64,000 nucleotides of DNA from Campylorhamphus procurvoides. Its lineage: Eukaryota; Chordata; Aves; Passeriformes; Dendrocolaptidae. The stretch's first letter is position 1. Every line of letters begins with the position of its first letter. The stretch lies in NCBI GenBank assembly GCA_013396655.1, contig WBMV01008396.1:124001-188000 (forward strand), given 5' to 3'. Shown piece by piece: positions 1 to 12,667 of this stretch. The translations under genes were made by a program, and so were the position numbers. The notes under the pieces were generated by a model. It saw nothing but the letters and a program-made list of their open reading frames with translations, was not told the DNA's origin and did no database searches.

Positions 1-3000
1 TGATCAGTGATTTCATGATCAGTAGGCTCCAAACTATTCATATTTGTCTTATTTTTTCCTAATGACTTTCACTGATGACCTGAAATACGTTTAGCTTCTT
101 CAGTGGATTTTTAAAATTGGATCCTAATGCTTTCTGAATGTTAAAATCCTTCTTATCATATGGGTTTCAATCACAGCAAAAAACCCCTCAAGACAGCCCA
201 TAACTTCTATTGAATATGACTTATGCTTTCATTCTTACATGAACAGATGTTACTCTCATGCAACAATAACCGAGAATAAGCAATCCTGCATGTGCTGTCC
301 CACAGCAGCCTGCAAAGAGATATTTCTTAGCTATGTCCATGTAAAATATCTGAACAATCAGAAACCACCCATAGGTTCATCAATCTCAGTACATGTAAAC
401 CCAGTTTCAGTTATGGTCAATAACTCTTGGCAATGGATTTCTGAAAACATTTCATCCAAATTATAAGAGTATACTCCTATCTGAGCTTAAACTTTTCTTG
501 CTCTGTCTAAATAGCTGTTTGTCAAGGAAAATACATGTATTTCCCTTCAGATGTGAGAAGTACTATGCCCACTGACTCAGAAAGCCATATATAAACTTAC
601 TGTCTGTTGAAATAACTAGTTACAGATTCAGCTCTTGTCTTGGGTATTGTCCACGTGTTTGAATTACTCCAGTGCATATGGCATCTGAAGACGTCTTGAA
701 AAATTCATGGAGTGATCATATGCTACTTCATTGTTAGGTAGAACAATGACTTATGACACTTTCACCATTATTTGCAGTCATTTGCCTTTTCATTCCAACA
801 TTAAGTCAAAGCGTTACCCTTAATATAGAAACTTATTAAAAGTTCTGGATGTCTCCTGTAATTTCAAAACAGCTGTAATCAACTAAAAGTCACAAAAATC
901 ATCATAATCCTTCAACTATTTTCTGTATTCTTGCTTCTTGTTACAAGCCATGATTCGTTTGCAGTTAAATCACTCATCCATGTTTGGAATTTTTACAGTG
1001 AAATATCACTTAAATGCTTTCAGGCTTCACTGTGCTGTGTCATAAAAAAATATTGAATTCAGATATTAAATCAGTTAGTCACCTCACATTAACAGCATAT
1101 ACTTTAAAATAGATAAGAAAGGATTAGATGCTATATATATACACATATATATACTGAAATAATGATTTATGTATAGGCCCCAAAAGGGACAGAAAAGTAT
1201 GGAAATAAAAGAAGCAAACTCAAAATTATATTTTTTTTTAATTTTTCTAGCTTTCAAAAGTGTAGAATCTAGATCACAAGGTGATTTCTCTAATTGTAAA
1301 TTACTATGATTTATTTGCAGACCATGTGTATGTTTAATTATTTTAATCAAAATCAAATCAAATAATTAGATTTTTAAAAAAAAAATCAAAATCAAATAAT
1401 AATATTCTTCACTGTCCTCTTCTTAAATGGTAAATCTTTTTGTCTTTCAGACTTCAGATTTCTAAGAACAAGACTTTAATTCAGTTTCAACTTTTACCTT
1501 GCAAAGTCACAAACAGTGAGACAATCAGGATATTAATTTGTTGCATACTCCTTTCAGAGCTGCCAATGCATACGCAGAGTTCACTGCAATGAAACAGAAG
1601 TGTCACCCTTGTGAAGTGGCATTATATTAGGTAAAATAAAAACGATTCCGTCTTTAGAAGATCATCCTGGAAAGTGGCCAGGGAAAATTTTTCTATCAGA
1701 GATTACCTGGTCAACTCCTTTGTATCTCATCAGGGATGCCCCTTTTGCACTTTTCTCTTGTTGGAATACATTATGTATTGCAAGTTGTTATTGCAGGGAC
1801 CAACACTTGCTTTCATTTTAGCCACCCCTTTATTTTTTTTCCATTTCCATTTCACCTCTTGCTGTTAAGTGGAATCTGTCAGAGGTTGTCTTATACATTT
1901 CCATGTATTCTTGATCTCACTCTGTTTTCCTGATTCACCTGGGACATAACAGCAAGAAAATAAGATAATAGGTTAGAAGTGGTCAGTCAATTGCTGAGGA
2001 AGGGGAGGTCATTTTAGTTGTGACACAAGAGTGTGAAATCAAAAATATGTGATGTTATATTCATTAAATAAGCATAATACTACAAATAAATGGGAACACT
2101 AAGAGTTGCAAACCAACAAACTTTAACTCAAAAATTTTATGAAGAACTGGACAAATAGTTAATGTATTTCTACATCTACATTAAAACTTCAGAATTGGAT
2201 ACAAAAGTAAGGAATTTAATAAGAGGCATTTCATTGCATACAGTGAAAAATAGAACTCTAGAAATGTGTGCACATAATGAAGGATGCTCCCACTTTGAAG
2301 TTTTGTTTTTTTCTGTAGTACACCTATTAAACTGTATATTCATAGTGGTAAACATGAAAGTATAGACACATAAAAAATAAGCATGGGCTTATTCTGATAT
2401 TACTGTGAGGTTCTAGGCACGTGTCTCAGTCTTCAACTTGCTGTGGTCTATTACTACATCAGATCTCACAAGAAACCTTGCAGACTCCGATTCTGAACTA
2501 TTTTTCATTAAAAGATGATCTTAACCAAGGAAAACACACTTCACAGGCTAATTATTTGGTCATATATGTAACAAGAAATATAAGTAAAGACATTTTATCA
2601 AGAAAATGCAGAAAAAGATTCTCTATGGGGGTTCTGGAAAGAACTGTTTCTAAAATCCTTTCTATTGCAATAACAAAAAGGGCAAAACTGGGTAGTCAGA
2701 GTACCTAAGTAATAACCATACATCCTTAATGAAATCTGTTTGGAATAATGTGACATAGTGAAACACTTATAAAACCCCAGTAAAATGTTTTTCTAAATAT
2801 TACAGACATCAGTAAAACAATACATGAAAAATACACGACAGTTACACTGTCAACTCAGACTGAACAAAAGTACATTGGAAAAAAATAATAACTTGATAAA
2901 GAAATCATATGGGGTACCTACTTTTTTCACAAAGCATCATGCTAACTGACTTCAGGGGTGAAGTTCTTCCAGCATTAAAACTAGAGAATTAAAAAAGCCC

Positions 3001-3012
3001 TGGAAACCTTCA
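1..3012. other. AT-rich non-coding stretch, no gene seen
   Basis: No reading frame here exceeds about 95 codons, and none has recognisable domains or flanking splice signals. The sequence is AT-rich with scattered short A and T runs, for example an A run near 1374-1384. I see no interspersed repeat that I can name. It is best read as intergenic or intronic DNA. Confidence 0.6.
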
Positions 3013-3648
3013 GAGAATCAGACAACTGCTGAGAATAGAAAGGATCTCTGAAGATTTTGTAGTCCAATGACCTTCTCAAAACAGGAGTGGCTAGAGCAGG
3101 GTTTCTCAGGGCTGTGGCCAGCTGTGTTTTGAGTAGGATAAAACCCCAAAGACTCTAATCAGCCTGTATGAGAGTCTGAGCACTCTCACAGTAAAAAAGA
3201 TTGTTCTTATGCTCAGGTGGAGTTTTCTGTATATTTGTGCATGCTCATTGCAATTTGTCATTGGCTACCTCTGAGAAGGCTCTGACTCCATTCCACCATG
3301 TATTTATATACACTATTAATATCCTCCCTGAGACTACTCTTTTCCAAGATGAACAGCGCCAGCTATCAGTCTATACTCATACACAGATACTCCACTCCTT
3401 TAAACATCTTTGTGGTTCTTCTCTGCACTCACTCAAGTATGTCCCTGTCTCCCTGCGAAGCCCATCCTTGACCCACAACTCCAGACACAACTCACCAATC
3501 TTGAGCAGAGAAGAATGGTCACCTCCCTCCACCTGCTAAATGTCTCCAAGAGTGCTGTTGACATTTGGTACAAGGGCACATTGCTGTGTCAACCTCAACT
3601 TGGTGGTTCCTCACCACCTTTTCCTGCAAAGTTGCTTTCCAACCAGAA
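3013..3648 (-). mobile_element. CR1 LINE fragment, antisense, eroded
   Basis: Read on the minus strand this is the end of a CR1 non-LTR retrotransposon: the C-terminal part of the reverse transcriptase region followed by the 3' UTR. On the plus strand the CR1 blocks appear in the expected antisense order. First comes the 'aaaggatctctgaag' 3'-end block (about 3037), then 'ggctgtggccagctgtgttttg' territory, 'ctcacagtaaaaaagattgttc' territory (about 3184), 'cctgagactactcttttcca' (about 3328), and finally 'aagggcacattgctg' and 'tgcaaagttgctttccaacc' (about 3570-3648). Several consensus blocks are missing or shortened and no frame stays open, so it is dead and fairly old. The octamer tail is not clear. 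The family is confident; the subfamily is not assigned. Confidence 0.85.
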
Positions 3649-5206
3649 GAGGAATATTATCTACACACATAAACCAAAGTAGTACATTCCACATGAATCA
3701 CTAATGTTCTGACAAATTCTATCATTTGTCATATTTAAATATTTATTCTCTCCTTTTAAAATTAATAAAGTATTGAATAAAATTCCATTTTAACATTTTG
3801 CATGTATAATTAGCTCTTAGTTTTTTGAGCTTTTCTCATGTAGTCAGCATTTTCAAAAATATTTGCATCACCATTCAAGAATTTTTTTCATGTGAAAAGA
3901 GGACATAATGTGCTAACTTCAGCTAGGAAATTAACCACGAATATCTAAAAAATAAATATAATTTTTCCTAAAATTTGAGAAAACAGATTATGTAACAAAT
4001 CTAGTTATGGATCAACAGTCCAACATTTGCAGAAAATGTCAAAAGATAAAGGTATAATCTTAAAAGGAATCTAAATAATCTAAAAAAGAAACTGGAAGTC
4101 TATTGATTGCAAAGTTGTACATGTCATGGAGACTAAACATACAGTCACCTAAAAAAGAAAATTGGATTTATGCCCACATACTTCACTCAGAAGAATGAAA
4201 CTCATTAGTTGTGTAAGTCTTAAAATAAAAAAGAAAAAAAAGAAAATATTTAATTTGGTCTTACGTAAGTCAACACTGGTGAGCAAAAAACTTAAGGTAT
4301 TCATATACTACTACTAAATATTTCAAACTATGCATTACTCTTTTTTTAGTGTTTGAAATCTTGATTTTTTTGTTGCTATATTTCTCATATTCTTCAACTG
4401 GTGATGAAGTAAGACAATTATTCCAAAAAGAGTTTCTCCCAAGTGTCTGGAATTTTTCAGTAGGGAACCACTATCAAATGGCACAATTGGTTGTAGCATA
4501 GTTGCATTAATGTGGTGTAAAGGAAACATCTGCTTGTATGGCTTTGGGTTTTTTTCCCATTCAGATGAATTTGGGCATGGAATCCTTGAATTTAAAGAAT
4601 GTTGTGTTGAAAACTGAGTAGAACATTTTAACCATAATATATTTAAAGCACTATTAATCATTTTCAATGATGCACTCTTTTGTGTTGTCTTCTTCAGCTG
4701 TTGGACTTAGCGTTTCAAAGTGAGACAGACAAAATGGTAAATACTCATTAACATCCTCTAGAATAAATGGGACATTTTCACAGCCAGAATATTATCAGAA
4801 TAAAGTAAGCTTTCCCCCCAGTAAGACTTCTACTAGCAACTGCCAAAATTGTGTTGCAGGAATAAGACAGAACTAAAAAGAAAAATCTCTCTTACCTCCT
4901 GATAAGTTAATTCAAGGGTGTGTCTCTCCAGCTAATTAAACCAAGACATGAAAGTTGCTGTGGGCAGTGATGAAAAGAGAATATGCTTCATGACTCTGGG
5001 ATGAAAAGACGTAAGCAGAGTACTAGCTTCAGTGTATACTCTCTATAAGGAAGGCAAGCTTTACAGCAGGAGCACAGGACAGAAACAGTATTTGGCCAAT
5101 AACCTCTGTAGGCACCCACCTGCATTCACAAGTTGCCTGTTATTTACTCAGAGCTCTGCAACTTCAGGATTGAGCCGAAAGTCAGCATGACCTGTGGGTT
5201 GTGGGG
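3649..5206. other. AT-rich non-coding stretch, no gene seen
   Basis: The only frames are short. A minus-strand frame of 110 codons at 4335-4667 has low-complexity composition and no domain. The part next to the following LTR (about 5090-5206) is slightly richer in G and C but matches nothing I recognise. Confidence 0.5.
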
Positions 5207-6280
5207 TGTAGTGGGTTGACCCTGGCTGGATGCCAGACACGTACTAAAGCTGCTCTATCACTCCCCTTCTCAGCTGGACAGGGTGAAAAAATATAATAAA
5301 GGTTCATGAGTTGAGGTAATATCTGTGAGAGATAACACATCAAATACCATCACAGGCAAAACAGACTTGAATTGAGGATAGTAATAGAATTTTTTACTAA
5401 CAACCAAGCAGAATAATGAGAGGTAAAATAAATTTCAAAAACACTTTTCCCCCATCCCTCCCTCTTGCCCAAGCTCTACCTTCTGCCCCTCAGTGGCACA
5501 GGGATACGGTGGGTGGAGGTTATGGTCGGTTCATCACAGGTTGTTTCAGCTGCTGTTCAGAGAAGGAACTCCTTTTCCTGCTCCACTGTGGGGCCCCTCC
5601 CAAAGGAGACAGTTCTCCATAAACTTCTCCAACATGAATCTTTCTCACAGGCAACAGCTCTCCATACACTGTTGCAACACGGGTCACTTTTCCACAGGGT
5701 GCAGTCCTTCAGACATAGCGTGCTCCAGCATGGGTCCCCCACTGGGCCACAATACCTACCAGGAAACCTGCTCCAGTGTGGGCTCCTCTCTCCACTGCTC
5801 AGCAGGTCCCTCCCATGATCCTGTTCCAGAATGCGTTTCTCACAGGTTCACAGCCCTCTCTTGGGCATCCACCTGCTCCGGCATGGTGGATCCTCCACCA
5901 TCTGCAGGATCTCAGCAGTTGCTTCACCAGTGTTTTCATCACTGATTGCAGAAGAATCTTAGCTCTTGCACTTGAAGCACCTCCTCTCCCTCCTTCTCCA
6001 CTGATCTAGGTGTCTGCAGAGCTGTTCACATGTTCTTGTTCTCCTCTTCTCTGCTGCATTTTCGTCTGCACAGTAACAGTTTTTCCTTAATAAATTAGTT
6101 GTCACAGAGGTGCCACTGTCATTCTTGATTGACTTGGCCTTGGCCAGCAGTGGGTTCATCCTGGAGCTGCCTGGAATTGATTCTGCCAGCCATAGGGCAA
6201 GCTTCTGACAGCTTCTCACAGAAGCCACCCCTGTAGCCCCGCCCCCAGCTACCAAAACCCAGTCACACAAACCCCATACA
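5207..6280 (-). mobile_element. ERV long terminal repeat, solo, about 1.07 kb
   Basis: This is a long terminal repeat of an avian endogenous retrovirus. Read on the minus strand it runs from TGTATGGGGTTTGTG at 6280 to GGGTCAACCCACTACA at 5207, so it has the usual TG...CA ends. Near the minus-strand start is the block 'gtggcttctgtgagaagctg', and further in are many short repeated units of the 'gctccagcatggg' kind when seen from the plus strand (about 5580-5920). I see no gag, pol or env next to it, so it is a solo LTR or the sole survivor of a provirus. The flanks (GGGG to the left, TAAAT to the right) give no clear target duplication. It is related to the copies at 42450, 47665 and 54152. Frames of 117-150 codons inside it are chance frames. 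Family naming is from memory; that it is an LTR is well supported by the repeated copies. Confidence 0.82.
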
Positions 6281-7861
6281 TAAATGCAGTAATTTTATGC
6301 TAGAGAAAATTTCCTAAATTCTGTCCCTTGCTTTTTGAATGTGTGTTTGAAGCTCAAGAATAGAATGAGGTTAAGCAACTCTCACAGGCTGGTAACGAAA
6401 AGAAGAATGAAGCTTAAAATTTTGTTCGAACTGTGAGAATTGCTGATAAGCAGAAGGTCTTTTTATTTTTTTTTCTTTTCCTCTAAATCAGTTGTCCTCT
6501 GCTATAATTGTCAGTTAATAAGATGAATTGAAATGTTATATTTTTCTAAAATCAGATAATTTTTATAGTGTTTGTTTTCATTAGTAATCACATACAAGGG
6601 CAAAATATAAGAATAATATAATAACAGAATTATCTGTCCTAAAAAATACCTATGTGTACTATAAATTATGTATCCAGTGGAAAATTGGAATACATGCTAA
6701 TGAAATGTTTCTATTAATTGTAAAAAATGTAAATTCTAGTTGGCAATAAGAATCTTTCCATAGGTTCTTAATTAAATGAGTCATAAAACAAGTGGGAAAA
6801 TAATGTGGACAAAAGAAATAGTTTCTGTGAGACTGATTTTGTGATTCCTTTCGTGAACAGTTCATTTATTTATTTATTTATTTTTCTATTTGTGTAATTA
6901 TTTATTTATTATAGCTTGGAATCTTTTCCCCTCCAGTCTTATTAAAGGAACCATGAGGTAAACAAAGAGTATTTTATGAAAGTCATTCACTTTGCTTTTA
7001 AAGGTAAAAGGATATTAACTTCACTTGATTGCTCCTGTGGTAATTGTATTATTGTCTTAAGGGGTTTTGCATGATTATTCTGAATCAGTTCCAGTAAAAG
7101 ACATTTCAGTTGGCTCATGCCTACTCTGTTAATCAACATTTAGGACAGATTTCTACCGATCATATTTTTAAAAAATATTTGATCATTTGAGAAAAATTAG
7201 TCTATTCTCAATATCATATCTCAATATGTATTTTAATACATTTTTTTCAAATAGCAATAAAAATCGATTGCTATTTTCTAGAACAGAGGAAAAAGTATAT
7301 AATCCTATGTATTTGGGAAAAAATAATGTGAATGTCATTTCTATGTAAAGCTCTACTTTTCGGCCATTTCTTATTTAACTACCATACAGTGTCTTTAATC
7401 TTTGCTGTCTTTCTGAAAATGTATGCAAATTAGTAAATTGGAAAGTTGTAATGAATGAATATATCCACACAAGAAAGATCTCCCAGATGTCAGAAATTAT
7501 CATCTCTGAGTCATGCCTCAGTGAATTTTTTAAGACTTGTATTTCAGACCAAAATGTGCAAATATCTTACTCAAAGAACCACTGAACTTGATTTTTCTGG
7601 AAAACAATAATAGCTAATTGCGTAAACTTGTCTAGTCAACATACACATACTGGAAATTAATTTCCTGATTTTTAGGACAGTTATGCACAGCCTTAAAATA
7701 TTCTCCGTAGTATAAATTTTCATTGTGTATGTCTAGAGCTACTCAATAGAAAGCCTGTCCCTGGTTGATAGCTAGTCTCAGTTTATTTGGTCTCAAAATA
7801 CCATCAGGCAATTTTTTTCAGTTTAACTAACTCTAAGACTTTTACATTTTTCTCCTTGCAG
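6281..7861. other. AT-rich non-coding stretch with a TTTA microsatellite
   Basis: No gene is seen. A (TTTA)n simple repeat lies at 6864-6911, interrupted near 6885-6900. The end of the stretch (about 7820-7861) has the features of a 3' splice site: an ACTAAC-like branch motif near 7825-7830, then a pyrimidine-rich run and TTGCAG. Confidence 0.5.
6864..6911. repeat. (TTTA)n microsatellite
   Basis: ATTT units run in tandem at 6864-6885. They are followed by a short imperfect stretch and further units at 6898-6911. Confidence 0.9.
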
Positions 7862-7921
7862 ATGACTCAAACTGCTGATGATTACAATTCATGTTCTGTT
7901 CAGCCATGAAGGAGTACAGTG
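7862..7921 (+). other. Candidate spliced exon of 60 bp, possibly 5' UTR
   Basis: This segment has good splice signals on both sides. Upstream is an ACTAAC branch-like motif about 33 bases before the acceptor, a pyrimidine-rich run and TTGCAG ending at 7861. Downstream is GTG followed by GTAAGC from 7922. Inside, an ATG at 7862 opens a 15-codon frame that ends in TGA at 7907-7909. That TGA overlaps a second ATG at 7906 (ATGA), which reads MKEYS and then enters the intron in phase 1. This arrangement would suit a 5' UTR exon with an upstream frame and a start codon, or an exon of a long non-coding RNA. I do not recognise the peptide, and I found no partner exon. Good splice sites also occur by chance in 64 kb, so confidence is low. 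Confidence 0.27.
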
Positions 7922-8335
7922 GTAAGCTTTGTTAAACTCACTACAACTTTCACCTCTGGTTGCATACATTTTATTTAATCCAGCTGAGTTCTTAGTCTAG
8001 AATTTCCTTTAATGTGAAGAAGCAAAAAACATTGGCATTTGAGCTTCTCATATCTCGTCCATTTAAATTCTGCAAGAAAGTGATTCCCTATCAAATTAAA
8101 ATTTATACTGAAAAATATCTATGTGAAAATTGCAAAACAGTTTAACATCTGCTAAACTTTGTAACAGCTTCTTTAAGTTAGAAGACACAGAAAAGAAATG
8201 GAAATTTAGGCAAGCGTATTCTTTGACATTTATTGTTAGCTGTTTCAGGAATACAACTCTTTAAAAGCATTTGTTCCTTATACAGCAAGCTAAGCAGTCC
8301 CCTGCACAGTGAATTGTGATCTCTCTTTAAGGGTA

Positions 8336-8450
8336 AAAGAGAGAGGGAAGGTAGGAAGACACAAGAAAAAAAGGGAGTGAGGGATGAAAGGAAGGAGGGA
8401 GGGAGGCAAAAGGGAAAAGGAAAGATGAAAAATAAAGAAGAATGAACACA
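8336..8450 (+). repeat. Purine-rich low-complexity tract
   Basis: The plus strand is very rich in G and A for about 115 bases. The densest part is near 8388-8408, with GGAA and GGGA units in tandem. Occasional T and C interrupt it. Such tracts arise by slippage and can adopt triplex structure, but no function is implied. Two minus-strand frames across it (62 and 116 codons) are artefacts of the composition. Confidence 0.75.
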
Positions 8451-10842
8451 AAATGCTGTGGCCTCGCTGTGAAAGCATTTATGGCACTTTTGTCTTGCAC
8501 TAACTCTGCATCTCATCAACAACAACAAAAAAAAATTAAAACCTTTGTAATCTTTCGTCTACCTGATGACCAAAATACTTTCATTGTGGCTCAAGGACTT
8601 TTTGTCGCAGGTTATTAAGCCTCAGACAAAGAACACAAGGAGCATTTCAAGCATGTACTCATCAAGTGTTGTAAAATAACTGTCAAGAGCACATTGAGAA
8701 AAAATCTTATATGAAATTCTGTTATTGATAGCTATTTCTAAAATTATCAGACAGGAAAACAGAAGAAAGCCTGTTACTAAACACCTGACAAACCCAATTC
8801 TGCTAAAGTTTTAGCCAAACACTCTTCTTTAAATATCACAAAAAGGGAGATGTTTGGGTGTGTGGGGTTTTTTTGTTGGATTTTGTGAGGGTAAGGAAGG
8901 GTGAGAGATTGATAGTTAAAATTAAAACTTTGAAATACTTTAGTTATCTTTGCTTCAAATTTGTAATTGAGATTTTATCAGTAGGTCACAATCTTATATG
9001 CAGACAGACTTACAAGGTATGAGGGACTGAGATTTATTTAATTGTTTTACTGAGCTTAAGTTCATGTTTACACAAGTTTATGAATAATTGGTAAAACCTT
9101 TGCAACACTGAGGCTCTTGGTTTGAAGTGTCCTAGGATAAGGATTCTTTTTGTTCGTTTATTTTGTTCTAAGACAGAGCAAACTTTAGATGATAAATAAT
9201 GACTAATAGACACTGAAAGGTATTTTTTTGGAAGAGAACTTTAAAGAAGTGTGAGTTAGAAAATTTAAAAAAATAAAAAAGTCAGTGTCTTTTCATTAAT
9301 CCACCTTTGTAGTGTGTGTCTAGAGTATCCAGCACAGAAGATAGAGATAAATTACTTAAGGGCTTTTGATTAAGGAGTTTTGATAAGGACATTAGGAAGC
9401 TGTAAATCCCCTAAGCTCATCTTATTTGCTTGCATAGCTGAGGAACTCTGATGAATGTGGTTTTGTAAATATGTGTCTCTGAACTACACCAGGGATCTCC
9501 TACTTAAGTTCCAGATATTTAATTTGTCTGAATTTTCATTTCAGCCCTGGGGCTCTTCCCAGTCTAACACCAAAATCTGTTCTTATTGTTTTCATTTTCT
9601 GATTTTGTAAACATACAAAATGACATATTTTTGGTTAAATTTTATGAGTGAGAAAAAGATACACATTTGTATTTATTTACAGCTTTTTTATGGAACTTTA
9701 AAGAAGGCAAAATATTCCTCTGTATCATCAGCGGCAATTCTAAATCCTTTTGAAATCAATAGGCTTCTCTCTTACAAGGAGAATCTTCGTCTGATTAGAC
9801 CATTTGGCTTCCAAAGGTGTTCTAGCTATTATACCGCTTGAGTATGGAATTGTCACTGAGTACTATATTGTTGTACATGGAAAGTTAGGTGACAAAATGC
9901 TCTGTGTGTGAGACAGAGTGAGTATTTCCTAAAAGGTAATTAAAAAGAAAAAAAAATAGTCTAAAGGTTTCATATTTTAGAAGGCAGAAAAACAAACAAT
10001 AGGAAAAAAACAGTCTGTTGCAGATCAAGGAACATTTTTATATTTTTTTTTATTGTTCACTGTAGTGTATCAGTTGGGTTTAGTGAAAGGTTAAAACAGT
10101 TTGTGACTTCAGACTGCCTATAACCTCATGCAGGTAACATTAATCAGATACAAAAGCTTGACAAAGCCCTCATATTTTTATAGTCAAAAGTAATAAAGAA
10201 TATCCTAAGATTTCATTCTACAGCTTCACAGTATGTTATATGGCATGCATACATACTTTAAGTATAGATTTGTCCCCCAGGACAAAAACTTAATGGTTCT
10301 TTAAAAGTAGGCAGATTTTTTAGAGGTATTCTGTTTTTCCCTCAGTGTTAAACATATATCTTAATATTTTTTCTTGTCTCTTGGTAGTCTAATTACTCCC
10401 TAGGGTAATCCTTGTGACAAAATTGTTTTATTAAATAGAAGAAAAGGGATTTGTGTTTGAGGTGTTGATTAAAAACTGAGTAAAAGTCAAATATACTCTC
10501 TGTAGTAATTGACTAGATCCAAATTTAAAAACCTATAAATACTAAACGATCAATTAAATGAATGGAAGGAATAGAAAACATCACTGCTATACATACATTC
10601 AGAGGTTTGGTCAATGAGATTGCTTTCTCAAAATTCTTAAATTTGCAGCATATATTTTTGGAGCTCAGATAAATATGCCCCAATGTTTGAAGCAGTCTTT
10701 TTTTTTTGGTCAACAAATTTCTCATGTCAAAGCTGAAAACTACTCTTTGTGGAGAAGCTCATAGTATACCTTCTCATCATTCACTCTTTTTTTCCCTCAT
10801 AGTTTTGTTTTACCTTTTTGAAAGACCTTCATGAGTTCAACC
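8451..10842. other. AT-rich non-coding stretch, no gene seen
   Basis: Frames are all under 75 codons. There are short A and T runs near 8526, 10035 and 10697. No repeat family is recognised. Confidence 0.5.
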
Positions 10843-10940
10843 ACAGGTTCATAAACTAACAGATTTTAAGCTAGAGGCAATTCTCACGCTTCTAGTCTGA
10901 CCTCTATATAACAGGCCTTGGCATTTCAAGTCATTTGACC
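10843..10940. repeat. Old amniote interspersed repeat fragment
   Basis: The order 'agattttaagctagaggc', 'cttctagtctgacctc' and 'tataacaggcc' resembles an old repeat that I recall as common in turtle and crocodilian genomes and present as relics in birds. I cannot name the family with certainty; it may be the 3' part of an ancient CR1/L3-like LINE or a SINE derived from one. It is heavily mutated. Confidence 0.45.
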
Positions 10941-12649
10941 TTGCAGTAGAAGTTATTGACTGGGAAATTAAAGTCTGTGTTACATAAATCACCACAATAA
11001 TTTTTGCTGTTGTTTTAAGAGACTTTTAAAAGTCAAAGAATATTCTTTGACTTGACATGTTGATAGAACATGAGTAGGATTTCAGTATTATCATTACCAA
11101 TATGTTTATTACCTATCTTGTGAGGCAAATGGGTCAATTATGATCTAAAATATTAGGATCAACAGAAGAATGTGACAAAGACATCTGGCTTAAGGAGAAA
11201 ATAGCCAGAATTGTACTTGTTGGTATTTTTCACTTTTTGATAATGCCATGGTCCTTGAAAATAAAAATGTGCAAGAAATTTCTACAACCACAGGTAGGGA
11301 ACCTTTCCAGGATATCCTCATGAAGGAAATCCACTTTTCTTTGTCAGCATGGACTTTACACTAGGACAAGAAAGCTAGCAGCTGTTCAGTGGTGCTGCTC
11401 CGGGACCAAGGAAAGGTTAATGAGCTATTTGTTATTTTAACATTCATGCAGGCCATGTTGTAAGTCACATCAGCTCCAGATGAAGTTGCACTTAGTGATT
11501 TGTTATAGCTAGACATTTATTTTATTAGCACCATGATTTTTGTCAGTACCAATTTTCTCTCTTTTCTTTAGTTTGCTTCAAACTTTTTCTTATATGGCTG
11601 AAACATATATTAATATCGCTTCTTAGAACTTGATTCAAGGAATCTCAGCTAGGAGAGGTCAAGCATACAAGAATATATTTGATAAATCCTTTTTGTCTTC
11701 AGAATATTGTCACATTTTATTGCATCTTTACACTTGTGTGGTCAAAGATACAAAAAACAGAGAGATATAAAAATATTCAATAAAAAACTCCAAGCACATC
11801 TTGTGTCTAGTTGATGAAATGTTATTTAACACAACATTCTTTGATAGGGAAATGTTAGTTAACAAAAGTATTTTTTTTACATATTTTTATAATTTTATTA
11901 TATTCCATTCTCTTACGAGGTACAGTTGTTTCCGTGTATGTTTGTTTGAATATATGTTTTCAAAATCCACAATTATTTCAGTGAAACTGAGTATTTTATT
12001 GCGTACTCCTTGAGCATCAACTTAGAAATATGAGTTTTTGCTTAAAATCCAACTGTTCTTTTTTGACATATAAATCTTATAAATTGAAGAAAAAAGAAAA
12101 TAAATACAGAAAAGTCTGAAATGTTTAAACATTGAAAACCCGGGAGTACAGAATACTCAAGATTGTAATTGAAGATATAGTTAAACATATGAATATGAAA
12201 ATGATATCTAAAATCAAAATGAAATACTTAAATATATTTAGCAAGAAATATTTTTCCCTAAAGCATTTCTGACAAATTTGGAAACAGTCTTTGGAAGAAA
12301 GGAAAAGATGGATTGTTTAACTTTGATTTTAATTTCTGAATTAATAAAATTTGATCTTTAGAATCAAATAAGTTTTCACTTAGCCTTTTGTTTGCACTGT
12401 ATTTTTGAGAGGATACAGAAGAGAAACAGACATTCAGATAAGATTCAGATGTTCACAAAATCTATTAATTTATCTACCATAAAAGCATATCAGAAATGCC
12501 ATCCACCACGTAAGAGCTGCTGTTTGATTGTAGTATTAAGACATTATCAAGGCAGCAAAAATTAGGAGTAATTTAGATGCTGTTTCCAATAGATAAAAAA
12601 GACCTCTTGTTTAACATTTGAGAAAAATCCAACCTTGTTTTTGTATCTT

Positions 12650-12667
12650 TTATATATATATATATAT
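12650..12667. repeat. (TA)n microsatellite
   Basis: About nine uninterrupted TA units. Confidence 0.9.

Noticed and set aside
4891..4990. Possible minus-strand exon with a perfect donor (CTTACCT on the plus strand at about 4892)
   Set aside because: Candidate acceptors upstream on that strand have weak pyrimidine tracts, and no reading frame or second exon supports it.
5493..5945. Open frame of 150 codons, plus strand
   Set aside because: It lies antisense inside the LTR at 5207-6280, and two other frames overlap it.
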